From: Rhizobium oryziradicis
GTDB lineage: Bacteria; Pseudomonadota; Alphaproteobacteria; Rhizobiales; Rhizobiaceae
Length of the DNA: 64,000 nt
Direction: 5' to 3'
Assembly (NCBI RefSeq): GCF_001939045.1
Contig: NZ_MKIM01000031.1
Coordinates: 248,001 to 312,000, forward strand
Shown here: positions 1-8,842 of the stretch, piece by piece
Position numbering within the stretch: the first letter of the stretch is position 1
Layout of the letters: each line of letters starts with the position of its first letter
Made by a program: the position numbers and the translations under genes
Notes under the pieces: model-generated
Told to the model about the DNA's origin: nothing
Seen by the model: only the letters and a program-made list of their open reading frames with translations
Database searches by the model: none

Positions 1-428
1 CGCCGGGCAATTCCCAGCATCTGGCCGATTGGTATACGCCGTCGCACATCATTCACGGCTTTCTGTTTTATGGCCTTGGCTGGCTGGTGTTGCGAAAAGG
101 CTCGTTTGGTCAGCGCCTGACTCTGGCCACCCTGATCGAAGCCGCATGGGAATTGCTGGAAAACTCGCCGATCATCATTGATCGTTACCGCGACAGCACC
201 ATGGCCGTTGGCTATGCAGGTGACAGCATTCTCAACTCGGCCATGGATACGGTGTTTATGGCGCTGGGCTTTTTGTTTGCCTCTCGCGCGCCGATCTGGC
301 TGACCATTGCGATTGCGCTGGTGTTTGAGCTCCTCACCGGCTACCTCATCCGCGACAATCTCACCTTGAATGTGCTGATGCTGGTGTGGCCGGTGGATGC
401 GATCAAGGCGTGGCAGGGCGCGCTTTAA
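1..428 (+). CDS. UPF0314 (DUF2585) membrane protein, 3' part
   Basis: The gene starts left of the window; an open frame runs from base 3 to the stop at 426-428 and encodes the last 141 residues. The text [15 protein letters not shown] near the left edge, followed by hydrophobic helices and a short polar C-terminus, is what I recognise as the UPF0314/DUF2585 family of rhizobial integral membrane proteins. Its biochemical role is not known to me. It converges on ccmG, with 7 bases between the two stop codons. The family name rests on recalled similarity, not on a search. Confidence 0.8.
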   Translation, partial: PGNSQHLADWYTPSHIIHGFLFYGLGWLVLRKGSFGQRLTLATLIEAAWELLENSPIIIDRYRDSTMAVGYAGDSILNSAMDTVFMALGFLFASRAPIWLTIAIALVFELLTGYLIRDNLTLNVLMLVWPVDAIKAWQGAL

Positions 429-435
429 GAGAGCC

Positions 436-1035
436 CTATTTTTTCGCCAGCACTTTGTCGATGGCGGGCAACAACCCCTGTTCAATGGACTGGGCATCAA
501 AAGGCCCCACGCGCTTATAAACAATCGTGCCATCCGGTGCGACAAGGTAGCTTTCCGGGATACCATAGACGCCCCAGTCAATCGCCGCCTTGCCGTTGGG
601 ATCAATGCCGATTGCCTTGTAGGGATTGCCCAATTCGCCAAGGAAGCGCAGCGCGTTATCGCTCTTGTCCTTGTAATTGATGGCGACGATTTGAATGCGC
701 GGGTCTTTGCTCAATTCTTTCAAAAACGGGTGTTCATCGCGGCAAGGCACACACCACGAGGCAAAGATATTGACCAGCGTGAGCTTGCCTGAAATGGCCG
801 CACTGGTCAGCGCTGGCAGGCTGGCACCGGCAAGCGGCGGCAGGTTCAGCGACGGGGCCTTGGTGCCAATCAGGGCTGAGGGAATCTCGGCTATATTCTT
901 GCCGTTGACATCTTGATCATAGAGCATTTTTCCGGCAATGCCGACAATGGCGGCAAACACCAAAAGCGGAATGGCGGCTACGCCATAGCGTGATAATGCG
1001 CTTTTGCGCGGCTCTGGAGGGCTGTTATCGCTCAT
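436..1035 (-). CDS. ccmG: Thiol:disulfide interchange protein CcmG (DsbE/CycY)
   Basis: Membrane-anchored, periplasm-facing thioredoxin-like protein of 199 residues that reduces the apocytochrome c CXXCH cysteines so that heme can be attached. An N-terminal membrane anchor covers about residues 17-37. The thioredoxin-fold active site WCVPC is at 94-98 and the conserved cis-proline is in GIPES, near 160. The ATG at 1035 is chosen because it overlaps the ccmD stop as ATGA, a typical coupled junction, whereas a longer open frame to 1320 would run through ccmD. It is the last gene of the ccmABCDG operon. Confidence 0.95.
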   Translation of the reverse strand: MSDNSPPEPRKSALSRYGVAAIPLLVFAAIVGIAGKMLYDQDVNGKNIAEIPSALIGTKAPSLNLPPLAGASLPALTSAAISGKLTLVNIFASWCVPCRDEHPFLKELSKDPRIQIVAINYKDKSDNALRFLGELGNPYKAIGIDPNGKAAIDWGVYGIPESYLVAPDGTIVYKRVGPFDAQSIEQGLLPAIDKVLAKK

Positions 1036-1202
1036 GAGCTGGCCTTGTCCGCGCTGGAGCGGCGGCGAATGCCGGAGGCTTCGAGCGCTTTCAGTTCTTT
1101 TTGTCGTGCTCGGCCATCCAGAAAGACCCAGGCGATGAGACAGAGCACAATCAGGCCAGCCGCCCCGTATGACGTGTTGATGTAAAAAGCGTAATGGCTC
1201 AT
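1032..1202 (-). CDS. ccmD: Heme exporter protein CcmD (small membrane protein)
   Basis: A 56-residue open frame between ccmC and ccmG. One membrane helix (about residues 14-30, GAAGLIVLCLIAWVFLD) is followed by a basic stretch rich in Arg and Lys. This is the layout of CcmD, which holds CcmE near the CcmABC complex and helps release heme-loaded CcmE. The start overlaps the ccmC stop (ATGA) and the stop overlaps the ccmG start (ATGA), so all three are probably translationally coupled. CcmD is poorly conserved in sequence, so the call rests mostly on size, topology and position. Confidence 0.88.
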   Translation of the reverse strand: MSHYAFYINTSYGAAGLIVLCLIAWVFLDGRARQKELKALEASGIRRRSSADKASS

Positions 1203-1963
1203 GTGTCGTCCTGCCCGGCTTTGCGCGCGGCCATTCTGCGTTGGGCGGCAATGCGACGTCGCCAGATTTCGTTGCGCATGGCCGCCATGTGTAGGGTGAA
1301 AAACAGCAGCGTTGCGGCAATCGCCATCACCAGCAACGGCTTGAGAAAGGCCGGATCAACCGCCGATCCGCCCATGCGGAGGATGCTGGCGGGTTGATGC
1401 AGCGTGTTCCACCATTCCACCGAGAATTTGATAATCGGAATGTTGACGAAGCCCACCAGAATCAAGACTGCACTGACGCGGGCCGCTTTGGAGGGATCAT
1501 CCATGGCGCGGTTGAGCGCAATCAGCCCCAGATACATTAAAAACAGCACGAAAACCGAGGTCAGGCGCGCATCCCACACCCACCATGTGCCCCACATGGG
1601 CCTGCCCCAGAGCGAGCCGGTGACCAAGGCAATCAGCGTGAAGGCGGCACCAATGGGTGCTGCGGCCTTATGGGCCACATCGGCCAACGGATGACGCCAG
1701 ACCAGTGTGCCAATGGCCGAGATGGCCATGACGGTGTAGCACATCATCGACAGCCACGCGGCAGGCACGTGGATATACATGATCCGCACCGTATCGCCTT
1801 GCTGATAATCGCTTTCCGAGGTGAAGCTGAGGTAAAGCCCAATGGCAAACAGAAGGGCGGTGATGCCGACCATCCAGGGCAGCACAATGCGCACCAGCGC
1901 CAGAAACCGGGTTGGGTTGGCGAGATCGGAAAGCTTGGTGATGGCGAGGCTTGTTTCGGTCAT
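1199..1963 (-). CDS. ccmC: Heme exporter / heme-handling protein CcmC
   Basis: 254-residue polytopic inner-membrane protein that presents heme to CcmE during cytochrome c maturation. The diagnostic tryptophan-rich WGTWWVWDARLT motif lies at residues 124-135, facing the periplasm. The flanking heme-ligand histidines are visible at His65 (IHVP) and His189 (NTLHQP). Six hydrophobic helices are apparent. About 120 bases separate it from ccmB, more than the other junctions in the cluster, so ccmCDG may have an extra promoter or a processing site there. Confidence 0.96.
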   Translation of the reverse strand: MTETSLAITKLSDLANPTRFLALVRIVLPWMVGITALLFAIGLYLSFTSESDYQQGDTVRIMYIHVPAAWLSMMCYTVMAISAIGTLVWRHPLADVAHKAAAPIGAAFTLIALVTGSLWGRPMWGTWWVWDARLTSVFVLFLMYLGLIALNRAMDDPSKAARVSAVLILVGFVNIPIIKFSVEWWNTLHQPASILRMGGSAVDPAFLKPLLVMAIAATLLFFTLHMAAMRNEIWRRRIAAQRRMAARKAGQDDT

Positions 1964-2083
1964 GTTGCCTTTTATCGTGAGATCTTCGTTGCGGCAATTG
2001 AAATTTGCAATCTTGAGTAGTTATATCCTATCAGTCTTCTGTGTTGGTCTTACACTCTTTTCATGACTGCCTCTTGGCACAGA

Positions 2084-2743
2084 TCAATCGGCGGTATTTC
2101 GCAATGCCAATGCCGCGGCAAGCGGGCCAATGACGGCAAAAAACAAGGTCAGCGCGCACAGAAACAAAAATGGCGGCAAGAAGGGTGCTGGCTCCTCGAC
2201 GGCAGCATAGGAGGCGCTGACACCAAAAATCAGCACCGGAATGGAAAGCGGCAAGACCAGGATGGAGACCAGCAAGCCACCGCGCGGCAGCGCCACCGCC
2301 ACAGCCGCCCCCGCCGCCCCAATGAAGGTGATCGCTGGAGAGCCAACCAGCAGGGTCAGCATCACGGCACCAATCGACACTTCATTCATATTCATAAACA
2401 GGCCCATCAGCGGCGAGGCGATCACCAGCGGCAGGCTGGTGGCCGTCCAATGGGCAAGGCATTTGATGAAGACGGTGAGCACCAGCGGCGCTTCCTGCAT
2501 CAACAAGAGATCCAGCGAACCGTCGTCACGGTCGGCCTGAAACAGCCGATCCAGCCCCAAAAGCGCTGCCAGCAGCGCCCCAATCCAGACAATGGCAGGA
2601 CCGATGCGCGCGAGCAGGTTCATATCCGGCCCCACACCAAAGGGAATGACGGCAACGACCGTGAGGAAAAACAAAACGCCAATCAGCGCTCCGCCACCGG
2701 CGCGCATGGAGAGTTTGAGGTCGCGAAGGAAAAGGGCGATCAC
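2084..2743 (-). CDS. ccmB: Heme exporter protein CcmB (ABC permease)
   Basis: 219-residue integral membrane protein with about six hydrophobic helices, the permease partner of CcmA. In the family, CcmA and CcmB use ATP hydrolysis to release holo-CcmE from CcmC/CcmD. The N-terminus (FLRDLKLSMRAGGG) and the conserved DGSLDLLL segment near residue 75 match CcmB. Its start overlaps the ccmA stop by 4 bases (2740-2743). Confidence 0.95.
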   Translation of the reverse strand: MIALFLRDLKLSMRAGGGALIGVLFFLTVVAVIPFGVGPDMNLLARIGPAIVWIGALLAALLGLDRLFQADRDDGSLDLLLMQEAPLVLTVFIKCLAHWTATSLPLVIASPLMGLFMNMNEVSIGAVMLTLLVGSPAITFIGAAGAAVAVALPRGGLLVSILVLPLSIPVLIFGVSASYAAVEEPAPFLPPFLFLCALTLFFAVIGPLAAALALRNTAD

Positions 2744-3384
2744 ACCATCTCCTCCAGATCATCAAACTCAAATCCGCGCATCTCCAATTGCTGGGCGTTG
2801 TCTAGCCCAAGCGGCTGATGGGTTGCGGCCAAGGCCATGCCGCCGCTTCTCAAATGATTGCGCACCATGGCGGAAAACATGGCGTCGGCTTTGGCATCAA
2901 GGGCGGCAGTTGGCTCGTCGAGAATCCAGACCGGCCGATAGGCCACCAGCAGGCGGGCCATGGCAAACCGGCGTTGCTGACCAGCCGAGAGATAGCCGTA
3001 AGGCAGATGGGTGATGGAGGAGAGGCCGATCACGTCTGCGGCCTCTTCAATGCTCAAACCTGTGCCACCCTCAAAACCGCCAAGGAAGTCTTTCCAGAAA
3101 TGCAAGTTTTCAGACACACTTAGCTCTGCCTTCATGCCATTGCGATGGCCAAGATAATGGCAGGCCTCTCTCGCCGGGCGTGATTCGGTGCCTTGCGATT
3201 GAAATGTGACTTTGCCACTTTCGGGGCGGATAAATCCGGCTACCACCCGCAGCAGTGTGGATTTTCCCGAGCCATTTCGGCCCGTCAGCACCAGGGCTTC
3301 ACCGCTGTTGACGCAAAAGTTGAGCTTTCGAAACAGCAGGTCTTCCCCGCGTTTTGCCGACAAATTCTCGGCTTTCAACTGCAT
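2740..3384 (-). CDS. ccmA: Cytochrome c biogenesis ATP-binding protein CcmA
   Basis: 214-residue ABC ATPase. Walker A GRNGSGKST is at residues 35-43, the signature LSAGQQRR at 132-139 and Walker B VWILDEP at 152-158, followed by the H-loop ATHQ. It powers the CcmB permease in cytochrome c maturation. I chose the second of two adjacent ATGs (3384) because an AGAAG element lies about 6 bases upstream; 3387 is equally possible, and a longer frame to 3435 adds a non-conserved lysine-rich tail. It is the first gene of the operon and divergent from acnA. Confidence 0.94.
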   Translation of the reverse strand: MQLKAENLSAKRGEDLLFRKLNFCVNSGEALVLTGRNGSGKSTLLRVVAGFIRPESGKVTFQSQGTESRPAREACHYLGHRNGMKAELSVSENLHFWKDFLGGFEGGTGLSIEEAADVIGLSSITHLPYGYLSAGQQRRFAMARLLVAYRPVWILDEPTAALDAKADAMFSAMVRNHLRSGGMALAATHQPLGLDNAQQLEMRGFEFDDLEEMV

Positions 3385-3658
3385 CATTTGCTTCTTGTTT
3401 AGCAAAGCTTTAGTGCCTTTAAAAAATTGTGCCATTTGGCTGTTCTACACTCTGGAACAGTTCTTAGAAATTATCTATAAGACCTGCAACCACGCCAGCG
3501 ACCGGCGTGTTCATCATCCTAGAGCCGAACTTGAAGTTTGCGTAAAGCGATTTTCACGGGCGGACAGCGGAAATGGTCGTACCCGCATCCTGATGTGCAT
3601 GAAGTGCATAGGCGTCCGCACGTATGTGTTGGCTATCAGTATTCAGCGGGGTTCTACC

Positions 3659-6352
3659 TTGTCCAAGTCACTTGACAGCTTTAATTGCCGGTCGACGCTT
3701 ACCGTCGACGGTAAGGACTATGTCTATTTCAGTATCCCGAAGGCCGAGGCAAACGGTCTGGCTGGCGTTTCCAAGCTGCCTTACTCCATGAAGGTTCTGC
3801 TGGAGAACCTGCTGCGCAACGAAGACGGCCGTTCCGTCACCAAGGCCGACATTGAAAACGTGGCTGCCTGGCTCGTTGACAAGGGCACCGCTGGCAACGA
3901 AATCGCTTACCGTCCGGCCCGTGTGCTGATGCAGGACTTCACCGGCGTTCCTGCCGTGGTTGACCTTGCTGCCATGCGCGACGCGATGGTCAACCTTGGT
4001 GGCGATCCTGAAAAGATCAACCCGCTGGTTCCTGTTGACCTCGTCATCGACCACTCGGTTATCGTTGACGAATTCGGCACGCCAACCGCTTTTGCCCGCA
4101 ACGTTGAGCTGGAATATGAGCGCAACGGCGAGCGCTACCGCTTCCTCAAGTGGGGCCAGCAGGCGTTCAAAAACTTCCGCGTTGTTCCTCCGGGCACCGG
4201 CATCTGTCACCAGGTGAACCTCGAATACCTCGGCCAGACGGTCTGGACCAAGGACGAAGACGGCGAAACCACGGCCTATCCTGACACTTGCGTTGGCACC
4301 GACAGCCACACCACCATGATCAATGGTCTGGGCGTGTTGGGCTGGGGCGTGGGCGGTATCGAAGCGGAAGCGGCCATGCTTGGCCAGCCGGTTTCCATGC
4401 TGTTGCCGGAAGTTATCGGCTTCAAGCTGACTGGCAAGGTCAAGGAAGGCGTCACCGCCACCGACCTCGTGCTGACCGTTGTGCAAATGCTGCGCAAGAA
4501 GGGCGTTGTGTCCAAGTTCGTTGAATTCTTTGGCCCCGGCCTGGATTCGATGTCTTTGGCTGACCGCGCCACCATTGGCAACATGGGCCCAGAATATGGC
4601 GCAACATGCGGCTTCTTCCCGGTTGATGGCGAAACCATCAACTACCTCACCATGTCTGGCCGCACCAAGGACCGGATTGCCCTGGTTGAAGCCTATTCCA
4701 AGGCGCAGGGCATGTGGCGTGATGGCGATGGCGCTGAACTGGTGTTCACCGACACGCTGGAACTTGACCTTGGCGACGTTGTACCATCCATGGCCGGTCC
4801 AAAGCGTCCGGAAGGCCGCTTGCCTTTGGAAACCATTGCACCAAACTTCGCAACGGCGCTGGAAGGCGATTACAAGAAGCCTGGCCAGCTCAACAACCGT
4901 TACGCGGTTGAAGGCACTGACTTCGATCTCGGTCATGGCGATGTAGCCATTGCAGCGATCACCTCTTGCACCAACACCTCCAACCCGAGCGTGTTGATTG
5001 CAGCTGGCCTTCTGGCACGCAATGCTGTTGCCAAGGGTCTGAAGTCCAAGCCATGGGTCAAGACATCGCTGGCACCTGGATCGCAGGTGGTTGGTGAATA
5101 TCTGGCCAAGTCCGGCCTGCAGGTCTCGCTCGATGCTCTCGGCTTCAACCTCGTTGGTTTCGGCTGCACCACCTGCATCGGCAACTCTGGCCCGTTGCCA
5201 GCGCCGATCTCCAAGACCATCAACGACAAGGGCCTGATCACCGCAGGCGTGCTTTCGGGCAACCGTAACTTTGAAGGCCGTATCTCGCCGGACGTTCAGG
5301 CCAACTATCTGGCATCTCCGCCGCTGGTTGTTGCTTACGCGCTGGCCGGTTCGGTCCAGAAGGATCTGACAGCTGAGCCTCTGGGCGAAGATCAGGATGG
5401 CAATCCAGTGTTCCTCAAGGACATCTGGCCAACCTCGAAGGAAATTCAGGAATTCATCCTGAAATACGTCACGCGCGAGCTGTATGAAAGCAAGTATGCC
5501 GACGTGTTCAAGGGCGATGAAAACTGGCAGGCCGTTCAGGTTCCTGCTGGCCAGACCTACGCCTGGGACGACAACTCCACCTATGTTCAGAACCCACCTT
5601 ACTTCGTGGGCATGGGCAAGACCGGCACTGGTCTCAAGAACATCGAGGGCGCGCGCGTTCTCGGCCTGTTCGGCGACAAGATCACCACCGACCATATCTC
5701 GCCAGCTGGCTCCATCAAGGCGGCTTCGCCTGCGGGCGCTTACCTGCTGGAGCATGGCGTTGGCGTGGCCGACTTCAACCAGTACGGTACCCGTCGTGGT
5801 AACCACGAAGTGATGATGCGCGGCACGTTTGCCAACATTCGTATTCGCAATCACATGCTTGGACCAAACGGTAAGGAAGGTGGCTACACCATCGAATATC
5901 CGTCCAAGGAAGAAATGTCGATTTACGATGCGGCCATGAAGTACAAGGAAGCTGGCGTTCCGCTGGTGATCTTTGCGGGCGTGGAATATGGCAACGGCTC
6001 GTCGCGTGACTGGGCTGCCAAGGGCACCAACCTGCTCGGCGTTCGCGCCGTGATTGCCCAGTCGTTTGAGCGTATTCACCGCTCCAACCTGGTGGGCATG
6101 GGCGTTGTTCCTTTCGTGTTTGAGGAAGGCACCACCTGGGCCAGCCTCAACCTGAAGGGCGACGAAACCGTGACGATCGAAGGTCTCGAAGGCGATATCA
6201 AGCCACGCGAAACCAAGATTGCCAAGATCACTTACGCTGACGGCACCGTGAAGGATGTTCCGCTGATCTGCCGCATCGATACGCTCGATGAAGTGATCTA
6301 CATGAACAATGGTGGCATTTTGCAAACCGTTCTGCGCGATCTGGCGTCCTAA
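3659..6352 (+). CDS. acnA: Aconitate hydratase A
   Basis: 897-residue cytosolic aconitase (citrate to isocitrate) of the TCA cycle. The three [4Fe-4S] ligands are visible: Cys437 in SCTNTSNPS, and Cys503 and Cys506 in GCTTCIGNSG. The C-terminal swivel domain carries the substrate-binding YGNGSSRDWA segment. The start is read as TTG at 3659, giving MSKSLDSFNCRS, with GGGG at 3648-3651 as ribosome binding site; the family begins here, and the open frame upstream to 3206 overlaps ccmA antisense. A long leader (3388-3658) separates it from ccmA. A strong terminator follows. Confidence 0.97.
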   Translation: MSKSLDSFNCRSTLTVDGKDYVYFSIPKAEANGLAGVSKLPYSMKVLLENLLRNEDGRSVTKADIENVAAWLVDKGTAGNEIAYRPARVLMQDFTGVPAVVDLAAMRDAMVNLGGDPEKINPLVPVDLVIDHSVIVDEFGTPTAFARNVELEYERNGERYRFLKWGQQAFKNFRVVPPGTGICHQVNLEYLGQTVWTKDEDGETTAYPDTCVGTDSHTTMINGLGVLGWGVGGIEAEAAMLGQPVSMLLPEVIGFKLTGKVKEGVTATDLVLTVVQMLRKKGVVSKFVEFFGPGLDSMSLADRATIGNMGPEYGATCGFFPVDGETINYLTMSGRTKDRIALVEAYSKAQGMWRDGDGAELVFTDTLELDLGDVVPSMAGPKRPEGRLPLETIAPNFATALEGDYKKPGQLNNRYAVEGTDFDLGHGDVAIAAITSCTNTSNPSVLIAAGLLARNAVAKGLKSKPWVKTSLAPGSQVVGEYLAKSGLQVSLDALGFNLVGFGCTTCIGNSGPLPAPISKTINDKGLITAGVLSGNRNFEGRISPDVQANYLASPPLVVAYALAGSVQKDLTAEPLGEDQDGNPVFLKDIWPTSKEIQEFILKYVTRELYESKYADVFKGDENWQAVQVPAGQTYAWDDNSTYVQNPPYFVGMGKTGTGLKNIEGARVLGLFGDKITTDHISPAGSIKAASPAGAYLLEHGVGVADFNQYGTRRGNHEVMMRGTFANIRIRNHMLGPNGKEGGYTIEYPSKEEMSIYDAAMKYKEAGVPLVIFAGVEYGNGSSRDWAAKGTNLLGVRAVIAQSFERIHRSNLVGMGVVPFVFEEGTTWASLNLKGDETVTIEGLEGDIKPRETKIAKITYADGTVKDVPLICRIDTLDEVIYMNNGGILQTVLRDLAS

Positions 6353-6380
6353 GCCGTCTCGGCATTCTTGAACAACAACG

Positions 6381-6409
6381 GCCGCCGGTGTTACAACCGG
6401 CGGCTTTTT
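6381..6409 (+). terminator. Rho-independent terminator of acnA
   Basis: Perfect 9-bp stem GCCGCCGGT/ACCGGCGGC with a 6-base loop, followed by five T. It lies about 30 bases after the acnA stop. Confidence 0.9.
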
Positions 6410-6539
6410 CGTAAGCGATATCAGGAACTGATGGATTTCACCCCAACGTGACTTGGTATTGATCTGTGCTATGCGTATCTTTGGTCGATCGGAAAATGGC
6501 GCTGCGGGTTCTCTGCTGCGGTATGATAGGTTTGTTTTG

Positions 6540-7331
6540 ATGGTTTTGACACAGATTGCGAAACTTGCGGCACGGCTGCTCATGACGATGGTCATGGGCT
6601 CAGTCTGCTTTTCGGTCGCAATGGCGCAGGATGGCCGGTCGCTGAAGGGTGTTGTTGAGCTTTTCACCTCGCAAGGCTGCGTTTCCTGCCCTCCCGCGGA
6701 TCGTGCCTTTGAGACCCTTGTCAACCAGCCAGATGTTGTGGCGCTGGCCTATCACGTGGACTATTGGAATTACCGGGGTTGGGTCGATACGCTCGGATCT
6801 GCCGACAATACGGCGCGGCAATATGCCTATGCCAGAAGCTTTGGCCGCAGCGGCGTTTATACACCGCAAGCCGTGCTCAACGGGCGTGTGCAAATGAAGG
6901 GCACGGATTCGCAAGCGCTGTCTGGCAAAATCGACACGTTGAAATCCAGTGGTGACGGGCTGACAGTCAAGGTCAATGCCGACATTCGCGGCGATGAGCT
7001 TGCGGTTAATATTGGCAGTGGCCAAGGACAGGCCGATGTTGTTGTGGTCTATTTCAAGCGGCGCAAAGAGGTTGATGTTCTAAAAGGTGAGAACAAGGGG
7101 CAGCGCATCACTTATCTGAACAGTGTCACGGATATTCAATCCGTGGGCATGTGGCGTGGTGATGCTGTCAATATTTCGCTGCCCGCCAAAGTGTTGCGCA
7201 CCGATGGTTGTGATGGATTTGCGGTTTTGCTGCAATCATCGACCCCGGCTGGCGATCCGGGTAAAATTCTGGGTGCCGCCATGGTGTTTGCGCCAACGCC
7301 GACTGTTAATCCGGCGGACTATAAACCGTGA
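6540..7331 (+). CDS. DUF1223 secreted thioredoxin-like protein
   Basis: 263-residue protein. An N-terminal signal peptide is likely, with cleavage after AMA near residue 29. Directly after it comes the DUF1223 hallmark VVELFTSQGCVSCPPAD, with a CVSC pair at residues 47-50 that resembles a thioredoxin-type CXXC. The conserved AYHVDYWNY and YTPQAVLNGR segments follow. The family is thought to be a periplasmic thioredoxin-fold protein of unknown substrate. The ATG at 6540 is preferred because it puts the signal peptide at the N-terminus; a longer frame starts at 6453. Confidence 0.88.
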   Translation: MVLTQIAKLAARLLMTMVMGSVCFSVAMAQDGRSLKGVVELFTSQGCVSCPPADRAFETLVNQPDVVALAYHVDYWNYRGWVDTLGSADNTARQYAYARSFGRSGVYTPQAVLNGRVQMKGTDSQALSGKIDTLKSSGDGLTVKVNADIRGDELAVNIGSGQGQADVVVVYFKRRKEVDVLKGENKGQRITYLNSVTDIQSVGMWRGDAVNISLPAKVLRTDGCDGFAVLLQSSTPAGDPGKILGAAMVFAPTPTVNPADYKP

Positions 7332-7743
7332 GACTCGGCGTCTTGCTGGGAAATTAAAAGTGGTCTGGCAGTGCCGTTTGCCTGACGAATTGATCGCCAA
7401 CACCGCTCTTTTTGTAAACATCGGCTGATGTTTTGACTGTCGCGAAGAGAAGAGCGGGTCCGGCCAATGCATTGGGGCTGGGGGTAAGGGGTCAATGCAT
7501 CAGACCGGACCCTGACGCGTCTGCGCCAGAAGCAGACATGGCTCTAAAAATGGGGCGCTGTTTTGACCAAATTGGGGCATATCAAAAAAATCTATCCAAA
7601 AGTGGTAAGGTTTGCCTGAAGCCCTAAACCTTTGCCCGCCGTATATGGCACGCCGTGCTGTCGGACATATTCCGGCACTTGCAATTTGGTGCCCGTCAGG
7701 CAAACTGTCACTGGTTTGTCATCATACGTGTGAAGGAGCCAGC
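7332..7743. other. Non-coding, structure-rich intergenic region
   Basis: 412 bases with no credible gene. It contains a long imperfect inverted repeat (7456-7512), a 7-bp hairpin AAGGTTT/AAACCTT (7607-7632) and a 9-bp inverted pair TTTGCCTGA (7611-7619)/TCAGGCAAA (7696-7704) just before the DUF2794 ribosome binding site. Short open frames on both strands here show no codon bias and no family resemblance. It could be a structured leader, a small RNA locus or a decayed element. Confidence 0.5.
7456..7512. repeat. Imperfect inverted repeat, ~19-bp arms
   Basis: Left arm GGGTCCGGCCAATGCATTG (7456-7474) and right arm CAATGCATCAGACCGGACCC (7493-7512) are near-perfect reverse complements around an 18-base G-rich spacer. 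No T-run follows, so it does not look like a standard terminator. Confidence 0.75.
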
Positions 7744-8142
7744 ATGACTGATCAGCCGGATTTATCCCGTGAGGGCCGCGAGCGGCAGGCAAGCAGCCCA
7801 GCGCCTGTGATTGATCTTAAGGAATATCGCAAAACCGATGATCCCTTGCCCGTTACCTTCCATCGCACAGAACTTGATGCGATTCTCTGGGTCTACGGGC
7901 GGATGGTGGGTGAAGGTGAGTGGCGCGATTACGCTTTGGATCATCTCCGGGACAAGGCGGTGTTTTCGGTGTTCAAGCGCTCCGGCGAGCTGCCGCTCTA
8001 TCGAATCGAGAAAAATCCAAAGCTTGCCGCCAAGCAGGGGGCCTTTTCCGTCATCAACACCAACGGAATGGTTCTCAAGCGGGGGCATGATTTGCGACAG
8101 GTGTTGAAAGTGTTCGATAAGGTTTTGAAGCTGGTTGAATAG
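7744..8142 (+). CDS. DUF2794 domain protein
   Basis: 132-residue soluble protein that I recognise as DUF2794, a small alphaproteobacterial family of unknown function. The N-terminal 30 residues are polar and probably disordered. The conserved core begins at VTFHRTELDAILWVYG and continues through LYRIEKNPKLA to the KRGHDLRQVLKVF tail. The ATG at 7744 has a strong GAAGGAG ribosome binding site 8 bases upstream. It converges on the acetyltransferase at 8164. Nothing in the sequence suggests an enzymatic motif. Confidence 0.85.
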   Translation: MTDQPDLSREGRERQASSPAPVIDLKEYRKTDDPLPVTFHRTELDAILWVYGRMVGEGEWRDYALDHLRDKAVFSVFKRSGELPLYRIEKNPKLAAKQGAFSVINTNGMVLKRGHDLRQVLKVFDKVLKLVE

Positions 8143-8163
8143 AGCGCTGTAGGGCCGGTAAAG

Positions 8164-8721
8164 CTAAGCCTTGAACAGGCTTCCCGGATAGGCTTGCTCA
8201 TCCGGCAAAGTCTGTTGGCCCTCGCCAAGGCTGATCTGCATGAACACCGTGTCCAGCCACTGACCCATTTTGAAGCCGGATCCGGCAATGCCGCCTGTAT
8301 GGGTAAAGCCAAGACGTGTGTGTACACCAATGGAGGCCGGACTTGCGCCACCGATGACGGCAATCATCTGCCGAAAGCCGAGTGTGGTGCATTGCTCAAT
8401 CAGGGCTTTCAGCAAAGCCTTGCCAACGCCTTTGCCTTGGGCATCTGCGGCGAGATAAATCGAATCTTCCACCAGCCAGCGATAGGCCGGGCGTGTGCGA
8501 AATGGCCCCGCATAAGCATAGCCCAGCAAAGCACCGTCATGCGCTTGCGCGACAATATAGGGATAGGACTGGCTCAGAATTGTTGCCATGCGTTGCGCCA
8601 TTTCCGTCTCGTCCGGCGGGGCAATCTCATAGCTGGCGGTGCCGTTCAGCACGGAGTGCCGATAAATTGCGGTAATGGCGGGAATATCGGCGGGGGTCGC
8701 AGGGCGAAGCGAAAAGGTCAT
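8164..8721 (-). CDS. GNAT N-acetyltransferase (phosphinothricin acetyltransferase-like)
   Basis: 185-residue GNAT enzyme. It opens with LRPATPADIPAITAIYRHSV and carries the acetyl-CoA pyrophosphate loop QGKGVGK at residues 95-101. The SYPYIVAQ and GYAYAGPFRTRPAYRW segments are typical of the Pat/Bar/MnaT subgroup, which acetylates small amino-acid-like substrates such as phosphinothricin or methionine sulfone. The true substrate cannot be told from sequence. It is a single gene, transcribed toward DUF2794. Confidence 0.88.
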   Translation of the reverse strand: MTFSLRPATPADIPAITAIYRHSVLNGTASYEIAPPDETEMAQRMATILSQSYPYIVAQAHDGALLGYAYAGPFRTRPAYRWLVEDSIYLAADAQGKGVGKALLKALIEQCTTLGFRQMIAVIGGASPASIGVHTRLGFTHTGGIAGSGFKMGQWLDTVFMQISLGEGQQTLPDEQAYPGSLFKA

Positions 8722-8786
8722 GGCTCAGCAGCTTATGTTGTTCTTGTGGCTTCTCTTTCACAAGTGCCGATGTCTCGCAAGATAGA

Positions 8787-8814
8787 AATAAAAAGGGCGG
8801 CTCAATAGCCGCCC
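8787..8814 (-). terminator. Rho-independent terminator of the BI-1 gene
   Basis: Perfect 8-bp stem GGGCGGCT/AGCCGCCC with a 4-base loop (8795-8814). On the minus strand it is followed by TTTTATTT. It lies 29 bases beyond the BI-1 stop codon. Confidence 0.88.
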
Positions 8815-8842
8815 AATTCTTTTGATCTTGCTGTCACAGCTG

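Noticed and set aside
436-1320. 294-residue version of CcmG
   Set aside because: The extra N-terminal part is ccmD and ccmC read in another frame. The ATG at 1035 overlaps the ccmD stop and gives the normal protein.
3668-6724. 1018-codon open frame antisense to acnA
   Set aside because: It lies in the frame where GC-rich third positions of acnA suppress stop codons. The translation resembles no protein family, and acnA is certain.
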